Positions 17,052-25,092 of a DNA stretch of 64,000 nucleotides are shown here, one piece after another (position 1 is the first letter of the stretch; every line of letters begins with the position of its first letter). Both the position numbers and the translations under genes were made by a program. Source of the stretch: Streptomyces sp. SID12488 (lineage in GTDB: Bacteria > Actinomycetota > Actinomycetes > Streptomycetales > Streptomycetaceae); contig NZ_JAAGLT010000004.1 in the NCBI RefSeq assembly GCF_010548275.1, positions 186,001 to 250,000 of the forward strand, written 5' to 3'. The notes beneath the pieces were generated by a model, which was not told where the DNA came from, made no database searches, and saw only the letters and a list, made by a program, of their open reading frames with translations.

Positions 17052-17483
17052 TCACGTCCTGCGTACGCGCAGCCGCAGCGTGAGCAGGGCGAGGCCCAGG
17101 CCGAGGCCGATCAGGACCAGCCCGCTGCCGAGCGGCAGTATCCGCAATACCGGCCCGGAGACCGTGCCGGAGACCGTGCCGGGCAGGGCGTCGGCGTCCC
17201 GCGGCCCGTCCGGCACCGAGGTGGGCTCGGGGACGGGCACACCCTCCTCGTACGCCGCCTCGTCGGGCGGCGCGGACTCCGGCCGCCCGGGACGCTCCCG
17301 GCCCTCACCCGCCGGGCTCCCGGCCCGGGAGGCGTCGGGGGCGGGCCGGGCGGCGTGAGCGATGTTGCCGTACGACGATGTCGTGCCGTGCGGGGAGGAA
17401 CCGAGAGGGCAGGCGGCGAGCGTGGGGGCCGCCAGAGCCAGCAGGATGCCGCAGGTACGAAGGGCGCGGAGCCGTGTAGTCAT
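17052..17483 (-). CDS. Small lipoprotein-like protein with C-terminal membrane segment
   Basis: A 143-residue protein of unknown function. A signal peptide (MTTRLRALRTCGILLALAAP) leads to a lipobox, TLAAC with Cys25. A Pro/Ala/Glu-rich extracytoplasmic linker covers ~30-105, and a hydrophobic segment (LVLIGLGLGLALLTL) plus RLRVRRT ends the protein. A lipid anchor plus a C-terminal membrane helix with a basic tail would tether it at both ends. ATG 17481-17483 has GGAGGAGG eight bases upstream. It is divergent from bpa. Confidence 0.6.
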   Translation of the reverse strand: MTTRLRALRTCGILLALAAPTLAACPLGSSPHGTTSSYGNIAHAARPAPDASRAGSPAGEGRERPGRPESAPPDEAAYEEGVPVPEPTSVPDGPRDADALPGTVSGTVSGPVLRILPLGSGLVLIGLGLGLALLTLRLRVRRT

Positions 17484-17646
17484 GTCGGTGGCCTCCTCCC
17501 GCTGCGGAGTCGCCGGTCGCCGGTCACCCGTCCCGGGGTTCGACGGAACCAGCCTCACACGCGCTCGCCCGTCCGGCATCCCGGACGAAGAGAGCCGGGC
17601 CGGACCCACCGGCCGCAGCCGCGACCTGGTGCGAGAGAATGACGGA

Positions 17647-18189
17647 ATGGAGATGCCGAGGAACGACAGGTCACCGGAGAACCCCCAGATCCTGGTCGTT
17701 GGCCAGGACGGGATGGCTCTCGGCGGCGGCGGTGACGACGACTCCCGCGAGATCCCGGTGACGGACATGGTGGAGCAGCCCGCCAAGGTCATGAGGATCG
17801 GCAGCATGATCAAACAGCTGCTGGAAGAGGTACGCGCGGCCCCTCTCGACGAGGCGAGCCGGGTCCGGCTCAAGAGGATCCACGCCAGCTCGGTGAAGGA
17901 GCTGGAGGACGGTCTCGCGCCGGAGCTGGTCGACGAGCTGGAGCGGCTGTCCCTGCCGTTCACGGACGAGGCGATTCCCAGCGACGCCGAACTGCGGATC
18001 GCGCAGGCCCAGTTGGTGGGCTGGCTGGAGGGTCTCTTCCACGGGATCCAGACCGCCCTGTTCGCCCAGCAGATGGCCGCGCGGGCCCAGCTGGAGCAGA
18101 TGCGCCGCGCGCTGCCGCCGGGTGTCGGCGGCCACGAGGGCGAGGACGACCCGCGTACAGGTGGACGTACGGGCGGGCCGTACCTCTAG
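17647..18189 (+). CDS. bpa: Bacterial proteasome activator Bpa/PafE
   Basis: A 180-residue ATP-independent activator that forms a ring on the actinobacterial 20S proteasome and admits unfolded substrates without pupylation. The core helical bundle (QPAKVMRIGSMIKQLLEEVR, LDEASRVRLKRIHASSVKEL, DAELRIAQAQLVGWLEGLFH) matches Bpa. The C-terminus is GGPYL, equivalent to the GQYL proteasome-docking tail of the M. tuberculosis protein. ATG 17647 is used; an ATG two codons later is also possible. The proteasome genes are not in this window. Confidence 0.9.
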   Translation: MEMPRNDRSPENPQILVVGQDGMALGGGGDDDSREIPVTDMVEQPAKVMRIGSMIKQLLEEVRAAPLDEASRVRLKRIHASSVKELEDGLAPELVDELERLSLPFTDEAIPSDAELRIAQAQLVGWLEGLFHGIQTALFAQQMAARAQLEQMRRALPPGVGGHEGEDDPRTGGRTGGPYL

Positions 18190-18288
18190 TCCGTCCTCCA
18201 GCCCGTCGGTCCGCCCCAGATCTCATGGAGTGGGGCCCGGTGGCCGACCGACCGGCTGCCGGGCGCCGCTCCATGAACGACCGTCGGC

Positions 18289-19953
18289 TCAGGACGACGG
18301 GTAGCCCGTCGACACCTTCAGTTCGATCACCGGCATGTTCTCCGGGTCGACGTCCTCGCCCGCGGAGGGGAACTGGTCCGTGACCTGGTCCTTGCCGAAC
18401 GTGTTCTCGTCGTAGGGCGTTTCATTCATCCGCCAGCCGGCCGCCTGGAAACAGAGCTTTACCGAGGCCAGGTTCTTGTAGCGGAAGTCGGGCAGCTGGA
18501 TCTTGTCCGGGTCGGTGTACGACTCCCGCGCCTCCGAGCACTCCTCCGCGTCGATCGTCTTGCTCGGGTCCGGCCCCTTGTACCCCGATCCGGATCCCGT
18601 CCCCGTCCCCGCCGTCCGCGAGACCGAGGCACTCGGCGTGCCGCCGCCGGTCCCGCCGCCGTTGTCGTTGTCCTTCCCGCCCAGGTTCAGGGCCAGGAGC
18701 AGTCCGCCGACGGCGACGAGGGAGACGACGACCGAGCCCACGATCACCGGGGTGTTGCTCTTCCGCCCCCCTCCGGAGGCGGCCGGGAGTGTGTGCTGCG
18801 GCTCGTACGGGCCGGGCGTCCGGTACGCGGCCTGCTGCGGATAGCCGTACGCCGGAGCCGGTGTCTGCGGGGGCGTGTGCACAGCTGCGTACGCCGAGGC
18901 CGGAGTGGTGCCGTACGGATTCGCGGGGTGCGGGTGCGGTGTCGGCTGGTACGGGGTCTGTACGGAGCCGTGCGGGGCCGGGGTCGCCTGGTCGACCGGC
19001 GGGAACACCGCGGAGGCGACGCCCGTGCCGCTCTGCGCCGGGGCGCCCGGGACGATGTTCGGGGCGGCCGGGTGGAGGGAGGCGGCCACGCGCAGGCACT
19101 CCTCGCGCATCGCGTCGGCGCTCGGGAAACGCTCGTTCGGGTTCTTCTTCAGCGCGCGGGCGACGAGCGCGTCCACCGCCGGGGGCAGCGCGCTGTTGAC
19201 CGACGAGGGGGCGACCGGCTGCTCCTGGACATGCGCGTACGCGATCGCAAGCGGTGAGTCGGCGTTGAACGGCAGCCGGCCGGTGACCAGCTGGAACAGC
19301 ATGATGCCGACCGAGTAGAGGTCGGAGCGGGCGTCCACGGCCCGGCCCAGCGCCTGCTCCGGGGAGAGGTACTGCGGGGTGCCGACGACCATGCCGGTCT
19401 GCGTCATCGACGTGACGCCCGACTGCATGGCGCGGGCGATGCCGAAGTCCATGACCTTGACGACACCGCGCTTGGTCGTCATCACGTTGCCCGGCTTGAT
19501 GTCCCGGTGGACCAGGCCCATCTCGTGGCTGATCTCCAGGGCCGCCAGCACATCCGCGGTGATCTTCAGCGCCTTGTCGGCGGGCATCGCCCCGAACTGC
19601 TGTATGTCCGCGTCGAGAACGGAGCCGAGCGGCTGCCCCTCGACGTACTCCATGACGATGTACGGGGTCATCGTCCCCGCCACATCGTCCTCGCCGGTGT
19701 CGAAGACCGAGACGATGTTCGTGTGCGTGAGCTTGGCCACTGCCTGGGCCTCGCGGCGGAAACGCTCACGGAAGGCCTGCTCACGGCCCAGTTCGGTGTG
19801 CAGCGTCTTGATCGCGACCTGCCGGTCCAGGACCGAGTCGTACGCGAGGTGCACCGAGGCCATGCCGCCCTCGCCGAGCAGATCGCGCAGTTGGTAGCGC
19901 CCGCCGGCGAGCGCGTGCCCCGCGTACCGGCCGTGTGCGCCGTCCTGGCTCAT
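18289..19953 (-). CDS. Ser/Thr protein kinase with single PASTA domain
   Basis: A 554-residue PknB-type receptor kinase. The kinase domain covers ~17-280: LLGEGGMASVHLA, catalytic Lys49 in VAIK, HRDIKPGNV (Asp151), DFG Asp169 and the TSMTQTGMVVGTPQYLSPEQ activation loop. A Pro/Tyr-rich linker precedes one membrane helix (VGSVVVSLVAVGGLLLALNL). Outside lies one divergent PASTA-like domain (~465-550) that could sense peptidoglycan fragments. I chose ATG 19951-19953; an upstream in-frame start would add 28 residues. The C-terminus has only one PASTA unit where PknB has four. Confidence 0.88.
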   Translation of the reverse strand: MSQDGAHGRYAGHALAGGRYQLRDLLGEGGMASVHLAYDSVLDRQVAIKTLHTELGREQAFRERFRREAQAVAKLTHTNIVSVFDTGEDDVAGTMTPYIVMEYVEGQPLGSVLDADIQQFGAMPADKALKITADVLAALEISHEMGLVHRDIKPGNVMTTKRGVVKVMDFGIARAMQSGVTSMTQTGMVVGTPQYLSPEQALGRAVDARSDLYSVGIMLFQLVTGRLPFNADSPLAIAYAHVQEQPVAPSSVNSALPPAVDALVARALKKNPNERFPSADAMREECLRVAASLHPAAPNIVPGAPAQSGTGVASAVFPPVDQATPAPHGSVQTPYQPTPHPHPANPYGTTPASAYAAVHTPPQTPAPAYGYPQQAAYRTPGPYEPQHTLPAASGGGRKSNTPVIVGSVVVSLVAVGGLLLALNLGGKDNDNGGGTGGGTPSASVSRTAGTGTGSGSGYKGPDPSKTIDAEECSEARESYTDPDKIQLPDFRYKNLASVKLCFQAAGWRMNETPYDENTFGKDQVTDQFPSAGEDVDPENMPVIELKVSTGYPSS

Positions 19954-20304
19954 GTCTCCGCGTCCCCCGAACTTTTCCACAGCCGCACGTGATCGACTGG
20001 CTGATTCCGGGCCAAGTCTGCCGGAGGGCACTGACACGTCAAGCGCGGTGCCCGTTCCGTGACCGTACGGGAAGGAAGCGTCGCGGAAGCGTTACAGGGG
20101 CTGTTCGGACGAGGTACGGGATTTGCACGCCGATACCCGCAACGGGTTTGATAACCGGTCCGCCCGGGACTCGTACCCGGATTCGTCCCGGAGCTCCTCC
20201 GGGATCGCCTCCCGGATCGGAGGCTTGCGTGGAGGCTGTAGCGTGGCCGACGGAGACCGTAACAACACCGCGCGCACCGCGGGCAGAAACGACGGCGAGG
20301 ACTG
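19954..20304. other. Divergent promoter region between two kinase genes (351 bp)
   Basis: No gene is visible. A minus-strand TTGACG lies at 20042-20037, suitably placed as a -35 element for the PASTA kinase, but no convincing -10 follows. For the plus-strand kinase GGCGAGGA sits just before the ATG at 20305. Several short GC-rich palindromes occur (for example GGTACGGG and its inverse) but none stands out. Confidence 0.4.
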
Positions 20305-21873
20305 ATGGCACAGCAGCGCGCTCAGGGCCCGTCCGACCCCGAGGCGGCTGGCGGCGGTATGTCAGACGCGCCTGAGCTGTGGGGCAACGGCGGACTGGTG
20401 GGGGACGGCCGGTACCGGCTCACCCACAGACTCGGCCGGGGTGGCATGGCCGAGGTGTTCGCCGCCGAGGACGTGCGCCTCGGGCGGACCGTCGCGATCA
20501 AACTGCTCCGCGCCGACCTCGCCGAGGACCCGATCTCCAAGGCCCGCTTCACGCGCGAGGCCCAGGCGGTGGCCGGACTCAACCACCACTCGATCGTCGC
20601 CGTGTACGACTCCGGCGAGGACTACGTGGGCGGTCAGTCCGTGCCGTACATCGTGATGGAGATCGTCGAGGGGCGCACCATCCGTGACCTCCTCATCAAC
20701 GCCGAGGCGCCCGGGCCCGAGCAGGCCCTGATCATCGTCTCTGGGGTGCTGGAAGCGCTTGCCTATTCGCATCAGCACGGCATCGTGCACCGCGACATCA
20801 AGCCCGCCAACGTGATCATCACGCACGGTGGCGCCGTGAAGGTGATGGACTTCGGCATCGCCCGCGCGCTGCACGGGGCGTCGACGACGATGACGCAGAC
20901 CGGCATGGTCATGGGCACGCCCCAGTACCTCTCCCCGGAACAGGCCCTCGGCAAGGCCGTCGACCACCGCTCCGACCTGTACGCCACCGGCTGTCTGCTG
21001 TACGAACTCCTCGCGCTGCGGCCCCCGTTCACCGGCGAGACCCCGCTTTCCGTGGTCTACCAGCACGTCCAGGACATTCCGGTGCCCCCGTCCGAGGTCT
21101 CGGACGTGGCGCCGCCGGAGCTCGACGGGCTCGTCATGCGTTCCCTCGCCAAGGATCCGGACGACCGCTTCCAGACCGCCGAGGAGATGCGCGGGCTGAT
21201 CCAGTACGGCCTGCAGATGCTGTACGACCAGGGCGGCCACACGGGCACCTGGAACACCGGGCCCGTGGACATGCACGACGGCCGGCACACCCCCTCGGGG
21301 GGCTTCGCCGGCACCGCGGTGATGAACCACCCGGGCGACCAGTCCGGCACCACCCAGATCCCCCAGCAGATCCTGCCCGCCGGGTACGGCGGCGGGGACG
21401 ACGGCGGCTTCGAGGGGCACGGCAACCGGAGCGGCCGGAGCAAGCTGTGGATACTGGCGTTCTTCGCCGTGATCGCCATCGCGGCGGGCGTCGCCCTGGC
21501 CCTGCAGAACGGCAATGGCACGGGCGGCGACACCGGCACCTCGGAGTCGCCGGCCACCTCTCAGTCCGCGACGGCCGACGAGACCACGGCGAGCCCGAGC
21601 GACGAGCCCTCCGAAGAGCCGTCGAACACCGCCACGGACGACAGCAGTGGCTCGGACGGAGGGTCCCAGTGGACGCCGTCGGCCACGCCGTCGTTCACAA
21701 AGTCCCCGACCCCCTCCACCGAGCCGTCGCCCAGTCCGTCGGACGTGGAGACGAGCGCGGTGCCGTCGGTCACCGCGTCCCAACCGTCGGACCCGGTGAC
21801 TCCCTCGTCGGAGACGTCGGGCGACACCGGAGAGGGAGACGGCGGTACGGAGGGCGGGGGCACCACCCCCTGA
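20305..21873 (+). CDS. Ser/Thr protein kinase with Ser/Thr/Pro-rich extracellular tail
   Basis: A 522-residue membrane kinase. The domain spans ~37-300: LGRGGMAEVFAAED, Lys66 in VAIKLL, HRDIKPANV (Asp164), DFG Asp182 and a TTMTQTGMVMGTPQYLSPEQ loop nearly identical to the divergent neighbour. After a linker with Gly, His and Asn, a membrane helix covers ~381-400 (LWILAFFAVIAIAAGVALAL). The outer 120 residues are Ser/Thr/Pro/Glu-rich with no PASTA fold, probably glycosylated or wall-spanning. The pair at this locus therefore combines a wall-sensing PASTA kinase with a kinase lacking a folded sensor. Confidence 0.9.
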   Translation: MAQQRAQGPSDPEAAGGGMSDAPELWGNGGLVGDGRYRLTHRLGRGGMAEVFAAEDVRLGRTVAIKLLRADLAEDPISKARFTREAQAVAGLNHHSIVAVYDSGEDYVGGQSVPYIVMEIVEGRTIRDLLINAEAPGPEQALIIVSGVLEALAYSHQHGIVHRDIKPANVIITHGGAVKVMDFGIARALHGASTTMTQTGMVMGTPQYLSPEQALGKAVDHRSDLYATGCLLYELLALRPPFTGETPLSVVYQHVQDIPVPPSEVSDVAPPELDGLVMRSLAKDPDDRFQTAEEMRGLIQYGLQMLYDQGGHTGTWNTGPVDMHDGRHTPSGGFAGTAVMNHPGDQSGTTQIPQQILPAGYGGGDDGGFEGHGNRSGRSKLWILAFFAVIAIAAGVALALQNGNGTGGDTGTSESPATSQSATADETTASPSDEPSEEPSNTATDDSSGSDGGSQWTPSATPSFTKSPTPSTEPSPSPSDVETSAVPSVTASQPSDPVTPSSETSGDTGEGDGGTEGGGTTP

Positions 21874-21931
21874 CCCGCCGACCGCCTCGCCGGGTGAACG
21901 AACCGGCGGCCGGTTGACGTAAAGCAGCCTC

Positions 21932-21973
21932 CACGCGCGCGTGCGGCCCGAAGAGGGCTTCACGCGCGCGTGC
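21932..21973. repeat. Paired CACGCGCGCGTGC palindromes
   Basis: The 13-mer CACGCGCGCGTGC occurs at 21932-21944 and again at 21961-21973. Each copy contains a 12-bp palindrome and the copies can also pair with one another. They lie downstream of the kinase gene and of the convergent phosphotransferase, after the short hairpin AACCGG-CGG-CCGGTT at 21901-21915, and may serve as a bidirectional terminator. Confidence 0.5.
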
Positions 21974-22011
21974 CGTTTACCGGGGGCTCGGCGGCCGGCC
22001 CCCGGCGGGTG

Positions 22012-23583
22012 TCAGCCCACGAACGCCTCGCACACCGCGTCGTACTCGCGCGTCCACCACACCGCGAGCGCCGAGGCGGCCGGGAACTGGGAGTCGGCGC
22101 GGGTGTCCCCCCGTTCGTAGTGCCAGCGCAGCATCCAGAAGTCGTTCAGGCGCTCCCACCACACCCGGTGCACGGCGGCGGCCAGTTCGGAGGGCGTGGC
22201 CCCTGCCGTACGCCGGTACGCGCGCGCGTAGGCCCGTGCCTTGGGCAGGTCGAGCGTGCCGGTGGGCCGTACGAAGAAGATCGCGGCGCCACGTACGGCC
22301 TCCTCCGCACGGGGCTGCACACCGAGCCGGTCCCAGTCGACGATCGCGGCCGGGGCGTCCCCCTTGTAGAGCAGGTTGAACGGGTGGAAGTCCCCGTGCA
22401 CCCAGCCCACCGAGCCGCCCGGCGGGGGCCGCCGGTCCGCGTGCTGCTCCAGCAGAGCCCGCCGTTCCAGGAGCCGGTGGCGGGCCAGTTCGTCGAAGGC
22501 GTCGGTGGGTTGGTGGCGGCGTACGTGGGCCAGGAGCTCGTCGATGAGCGCGAAGGTGTCGGCGGGGTCGGCAGAGGGGGCGGGTGGGGTCTCGGCGAGG
22601 CTGTTGGAACCGGTCGGACGCGGCTGCGGCTGCGGCCGACCGGCGGGGTGGTTGGGGTGGTTGGGACGGTGGGCGTCGGCTGAGTGTGGAGGCTCGGCCG
22701 GGGCGGAAGGCTTCGCGGAGGCTCCGGCAGGAGTGGCGGCCTCGCTCCGCCCGGGGGTCCCGTTGTGTCGGCCGGCGTCCCGGTGGTGGACGGCTTCGCT
22801 CGGTCGGCCGGGTTCTCCTTGGCGGGCGCCGCCGCCGGAGCCGCACTGGCCGGCGGGCCGTCCTCGATCGGCGTCCTCCCCCCGACCCGCGGTGAGTCCC
22901 CACGCGGCGGCGCCCTCCCGGACGGCGGTCAGATCCCGGCCCGAGGTGCCTTCCCGGCCTCCGGCCCTCTCCCGGGCTGCTGTCAGGTCCCGTGGGGCGG
23001 TCAGGTCCCGTCGGACGGTCAGGTGCCGTCCGTCGGCCTCGCCCTCATGCTCGCCCCCGCCCCGCTCGCCAGGTGCTCGGCATCGGGTCGGCATCACCCG
23101 TTCCAGGCTCGCGTGGACCACGCCCAGCAGAGCGCCCAGCCTGCCGCACTGGCCGGTGCTGAGCTGGCCGCCGTGACGGTGGCGGCCGTCGACCCAGGGG
23201 TGCAGGGCGTAGGCGTGGCCGCCGACGACGGCGACCGTACGTCCGTCGCGGCCGGGCAGGGGCGGGGCCACCGGGACGCCGAGGTCCGCGAGGCGCTGGG
23301 TCGCCCGGTGCTGACGGGCGATCGCGGCGGGGTCGGCGGTCTCGGGGTCGAAGTGGTGCTTGAGGAAGTAGTGGCCGCGGGTGGTGGCGAGCCGGTAGCC
23401 GCGGTTCAGCAGCCCCTGGTCGACGGGGTCGCAGGTCAGCGCGGACCCGGCGGCGTACTGGCGGAGGAGGGCGCCCAGCGGGGGCGCATGGGACGCAAGG
23501 GGTGGTACAGATGAGCGCGGCACGCGCCAGATGGTAGGGCACGAGCCGGGCGCGTGAGCGGGGCGCTTGTCACAGGCAGTCAC
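22012..23583 (-). CDS. Aminoglycoside/choline-kinase-like phosphotransferase with repeat-expanded insert
   Basis: A 523-residue APH-fold phosphotransferase. The N-lobe (~35-165) has LNRGYRLATTRGHYFLKHHF as the nucleotide-binding strand region. The C-lobe (~340-523) has the Brenner-type motif VHGDFHPFNLLY (catalytic Asp398) and AIVDWDRL (metal-binding Asp). Between the lobes is a ~170-residue low-complexity insert (168-340) that includes nine degenerate hexapeptides such as RDLTAP. The start is uncertain: GTG 23581-23583 has no clear ribosome site and another GTG lies 20 codons in. The substrate is unknown; a sugar, choline or protein role is possible. Confidence 0.8.
   Translation of the reverse strand: MTACDKRPAHAPGSCPTIWRVPRSSVPPLASHAPPLGALLRQYAAGSALTCDPVDQGLLNRGYRLATTRGHYFLKHHFDPETADPAAIARQHRATQRLADLGVPVAPPLPGRDGRTVAVVGGHAYALHPWVDGRHRHGGQLSTGQCGRLGALLGVVHASLERVMPTRCRAPGERGGGEHEGEADGRHLTVRRDLTAPRDLTAARERAGGREGTSGRDLTAVREGAAAWGLTAGRGEDADRGRPAGQCGSGGGARQGEPGRPSEAVHHRDAGRHNGTPGRSEAATPAGASAKPSAPAEPPHSADAHRPNHPNHPAGRPQPQPRPTGSNSLAETPPAPSADPADTFALIDELLAHVRRHQPTDAFDELARHRLLERRALLEQHADRRPPPGGSVGWVHGDFHPFNLLYKGDAPAAIVDWDRLGVQPRAEEAVRGAAIFFVRPTGTLDLPKARAYARAYRRTAGATPSELAAAVHRVWWERLNDFWMLRWHYERGDTRADSQFPAASALAVWWTREYDAVCEAFVG
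22867..23028. repeat. 18-bp degenerate tandem repeats within the phosphotransferase gene
   Basis: GGTCAGGTCCCGTC-like units recur with an 18-bp period; exact GTCAGG starts at 22982, 23000 and 23018, and further degenerate copies stay in register back to about 22892. They encode hexads of the type R-D-L-T-A-x. The unit is a whole number of codons, so copy-number change would not break the frame. Confidence 0.75.
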
Positions 23584-23599
23584 AGGCGACCGCGTAAAG

Positions 23600-23995
23600 T
23601 CACGGGGAGTCGGTTTCGATCACGGAGTGCACCGTCGCGAACTGGGGTTCGACCCGGAGGTAGACGGGATCGAAGGGAACGCCGTCCACGGAGCGCGGTG
23701 CGGGACCGAACCGGTCGAGCTCGGCGGCGGTCGGCTCGACGGCGGCGCACTCCCCGACGACCTGCACGGACCACGACCGGCTCCGCGCGGACGGAACATC
23801 CGCGCCGTACGCGACGACACCGCCCACGCACGCCCGGTGGTACCCGTGCCCCCGGTGCAGGCGCAGCAGGACCCGGCCGTCCACGACGATGTGCCGGGCG
23901 GACGCCAGGAAGGGCAACGCGCGCATGCTGGTCGCGACCCGGCCGTGCTCGACCCGGCCGAGGAGATCGGCGGCGCGCTGTTCGTCGGTCGGCAT
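23600..23995 (-). CDS. Pyridoxamine 5'-phosphate oxidase-fold (flavin-binding) protein
   Basis: A 131-residue split-barrel protein of the PNPOx-like family. Recognisable parts are LGRVEHGRVATSMRALPFLA near the N-terminus, HIVVDGRVLLRLHRG in the barrel, and SWSVQVVGECAAVE in the middle. These small actinobacterial proteins usually bind FMN, F420 or haem; which one cannot be told here. It is on the same strand as the response regulator and phosphotransferase genes with about 90 bp to the former and 16 bp to the latter, so co-transcription is possible. Confidence 0.8.
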   Translation of the reverse strand: MPTDEQRAADLLGRVEHGRVATSMRALPFLASARHIVVDGRVLLRLHRGHGYHRACVGGVVAYGADVPSARSRSWSVQVVGECAAVEPTAAELDRFGPAPRSVDGVPFDPVYLRVEPQFATVHSVIETDSP

Positions 23996-24085
23996 GCACT
24001 CAGGTTGCGCGCCCCGAGGGCGGGCACACCAGGGGCGCTCGCCCCGAGAAGAGGGGCCTTAGGTCCCGATTCGGGGGTTCACCCC

Positions 24086-24790
24086 TCAAAAACCCCGCCG
24101 CCGGCCCTGTTGCTCCGCCTGCGTCCGTGCCACGTACGCCGCCGCCTGGGAGCGCCTCTGCATGCCCAGTTTGGACAGCAGCCCGGACACGTAGTTCTTG
24201 ATCGTCTTCTCGGCCAGGTGCAGCCGTTCGCCGATCTCGCGGTTGGTGAGCCCCTCGCCGATCAGGTCGAGGATCCGGCGTTCCTGCTCGGTGAGGTTCG
24301 CGAGCCGCTCGTCGCCCTGCTCACCGGTGTCCGCGCCGCCGCCGCGCAGCCGCTGCATGACGCGGGCGGTCGCGACCGGGTCGAGCAGGGACCTGCCCGC
24401 GGCGACTTCCCGTACGGCCGCCAGTAGTTCATGTCCGCGGATGGCCTTCAGGACGTACCCGGAGGCGCCCGCCATGATGGCGTCGAAGAGGGCCTCGTCG
24501 TCGGCGAACGAGGTCAGCATCAGGCACTTGACCCCCGCGTCCCGGGAGCGGATCTCGCGGCACACCTCGACGCCGCTGCCGTCCGGGAGCCGGACGTCCA
24601 GAACGGCCACGTCCGGGCGGGTGGCCGGGATCCGGGCCAGCGCCTCCGCCGCCGTACCGGCCTCGCCGATCACCTCGATGTCGTCCTCGACCGAGAGCAG
24701 TTCGCGGACTCCCCGGCGGACGACTTCATGGTCGTCGAGGAGAAATACGGTGATTTTTCCGTCTTCGGGCACGCGGACAGTCTCACACAC
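24086..24790 (-). CDS. NarL/FixJ-type response regulator, orphan
   Basis: A 234-residue response regulator. The receiver domain (residues ~12-130) has acidic residues FLLDDHE, the phospho-acceptor Asp65 in [11 protein letters not shown] and Lys in SGYVLKA. The LuxR-type HTH covers [20 protein letters not shown] and [20 protein letters not shown]. The C-terminus is basic. I prefer the GTG at 24788-24790 because GGAAGAG lies just upstream; an in-frame ATG at 24904 would add an unlikely low-homology leader. No histidine kinase is adjacent, so the partner kinase is encoded elsewhere. The DevR-like sequence suggests a stress or redox input, which is inference. Confidence 0.88.
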   Translation of the reverse strand: MCETVRVPEDGKITVFLLDDHEVVRRGVRELLSVEDDIEVIGEAGTAAEALARIPATRPDVAVLDVRLPDGSGVEVCREIRSRDAGVKCLMLTSFADDEALFDAIMAGASGYVLKAIRGHELLAAVREVAAGRSLLDPVATARVMQRLRGGGADTGEQGDERLANLTEQERRILDLIGEGLTNREIGERLHLAEKTIKNYVSGLLSKLGMQRRSQAAAYVARTQAEQQGRRRGF

Positions 24791-25092
24791 CGGCTCTTCC
24801 CGTGAGCTGGGTGAGCGGGATAACGTGCCGTTGTTCCGGCCCCCTGCAAGGCTGTGACCAGGGTCCCTTCCCGACTTACTCAATTTACTTGGATTTCCAA
24901 GCAAAATGGCAGGTCAGGGGGGTTTCATAGAAATATGACGCACTGGGTAACGTGATCCTTGCGGGACGCTCGCCGGGGCGCCTGTCACGCCTGTCCCGGC
25001 CGAGCGGCACCCACCCCGTGCACGGGTATCGGGTACAGGTGACCGCACTGGTTACCCGGCAACCCCGGGGCCGGACCGACGGAGGAGTACAC
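24791..25092. promoter_or_regulatory. Regulatory region upstream of bkdF (302 bp)
   Basis: Divergent region between the response regulator and bkdF. It contains an AT-richer stretch with the inverted repeat CTTGGA-TT-TCCAAG at 24888-24901, a plausible operator. No TetR-type ACCGAAC site like that before bkdA is present, so the two bkd operons appear to be controlled differently. GGAGGAG at 25081-25087 is the bkdF ribosome site. Confidence 0.5.

Noticed and set aside
22867..23028. 18-bp repeat as CRISPR or direct operator array
   Set aside because: Repeats are contiguous, in codon register and encode a protein segment.
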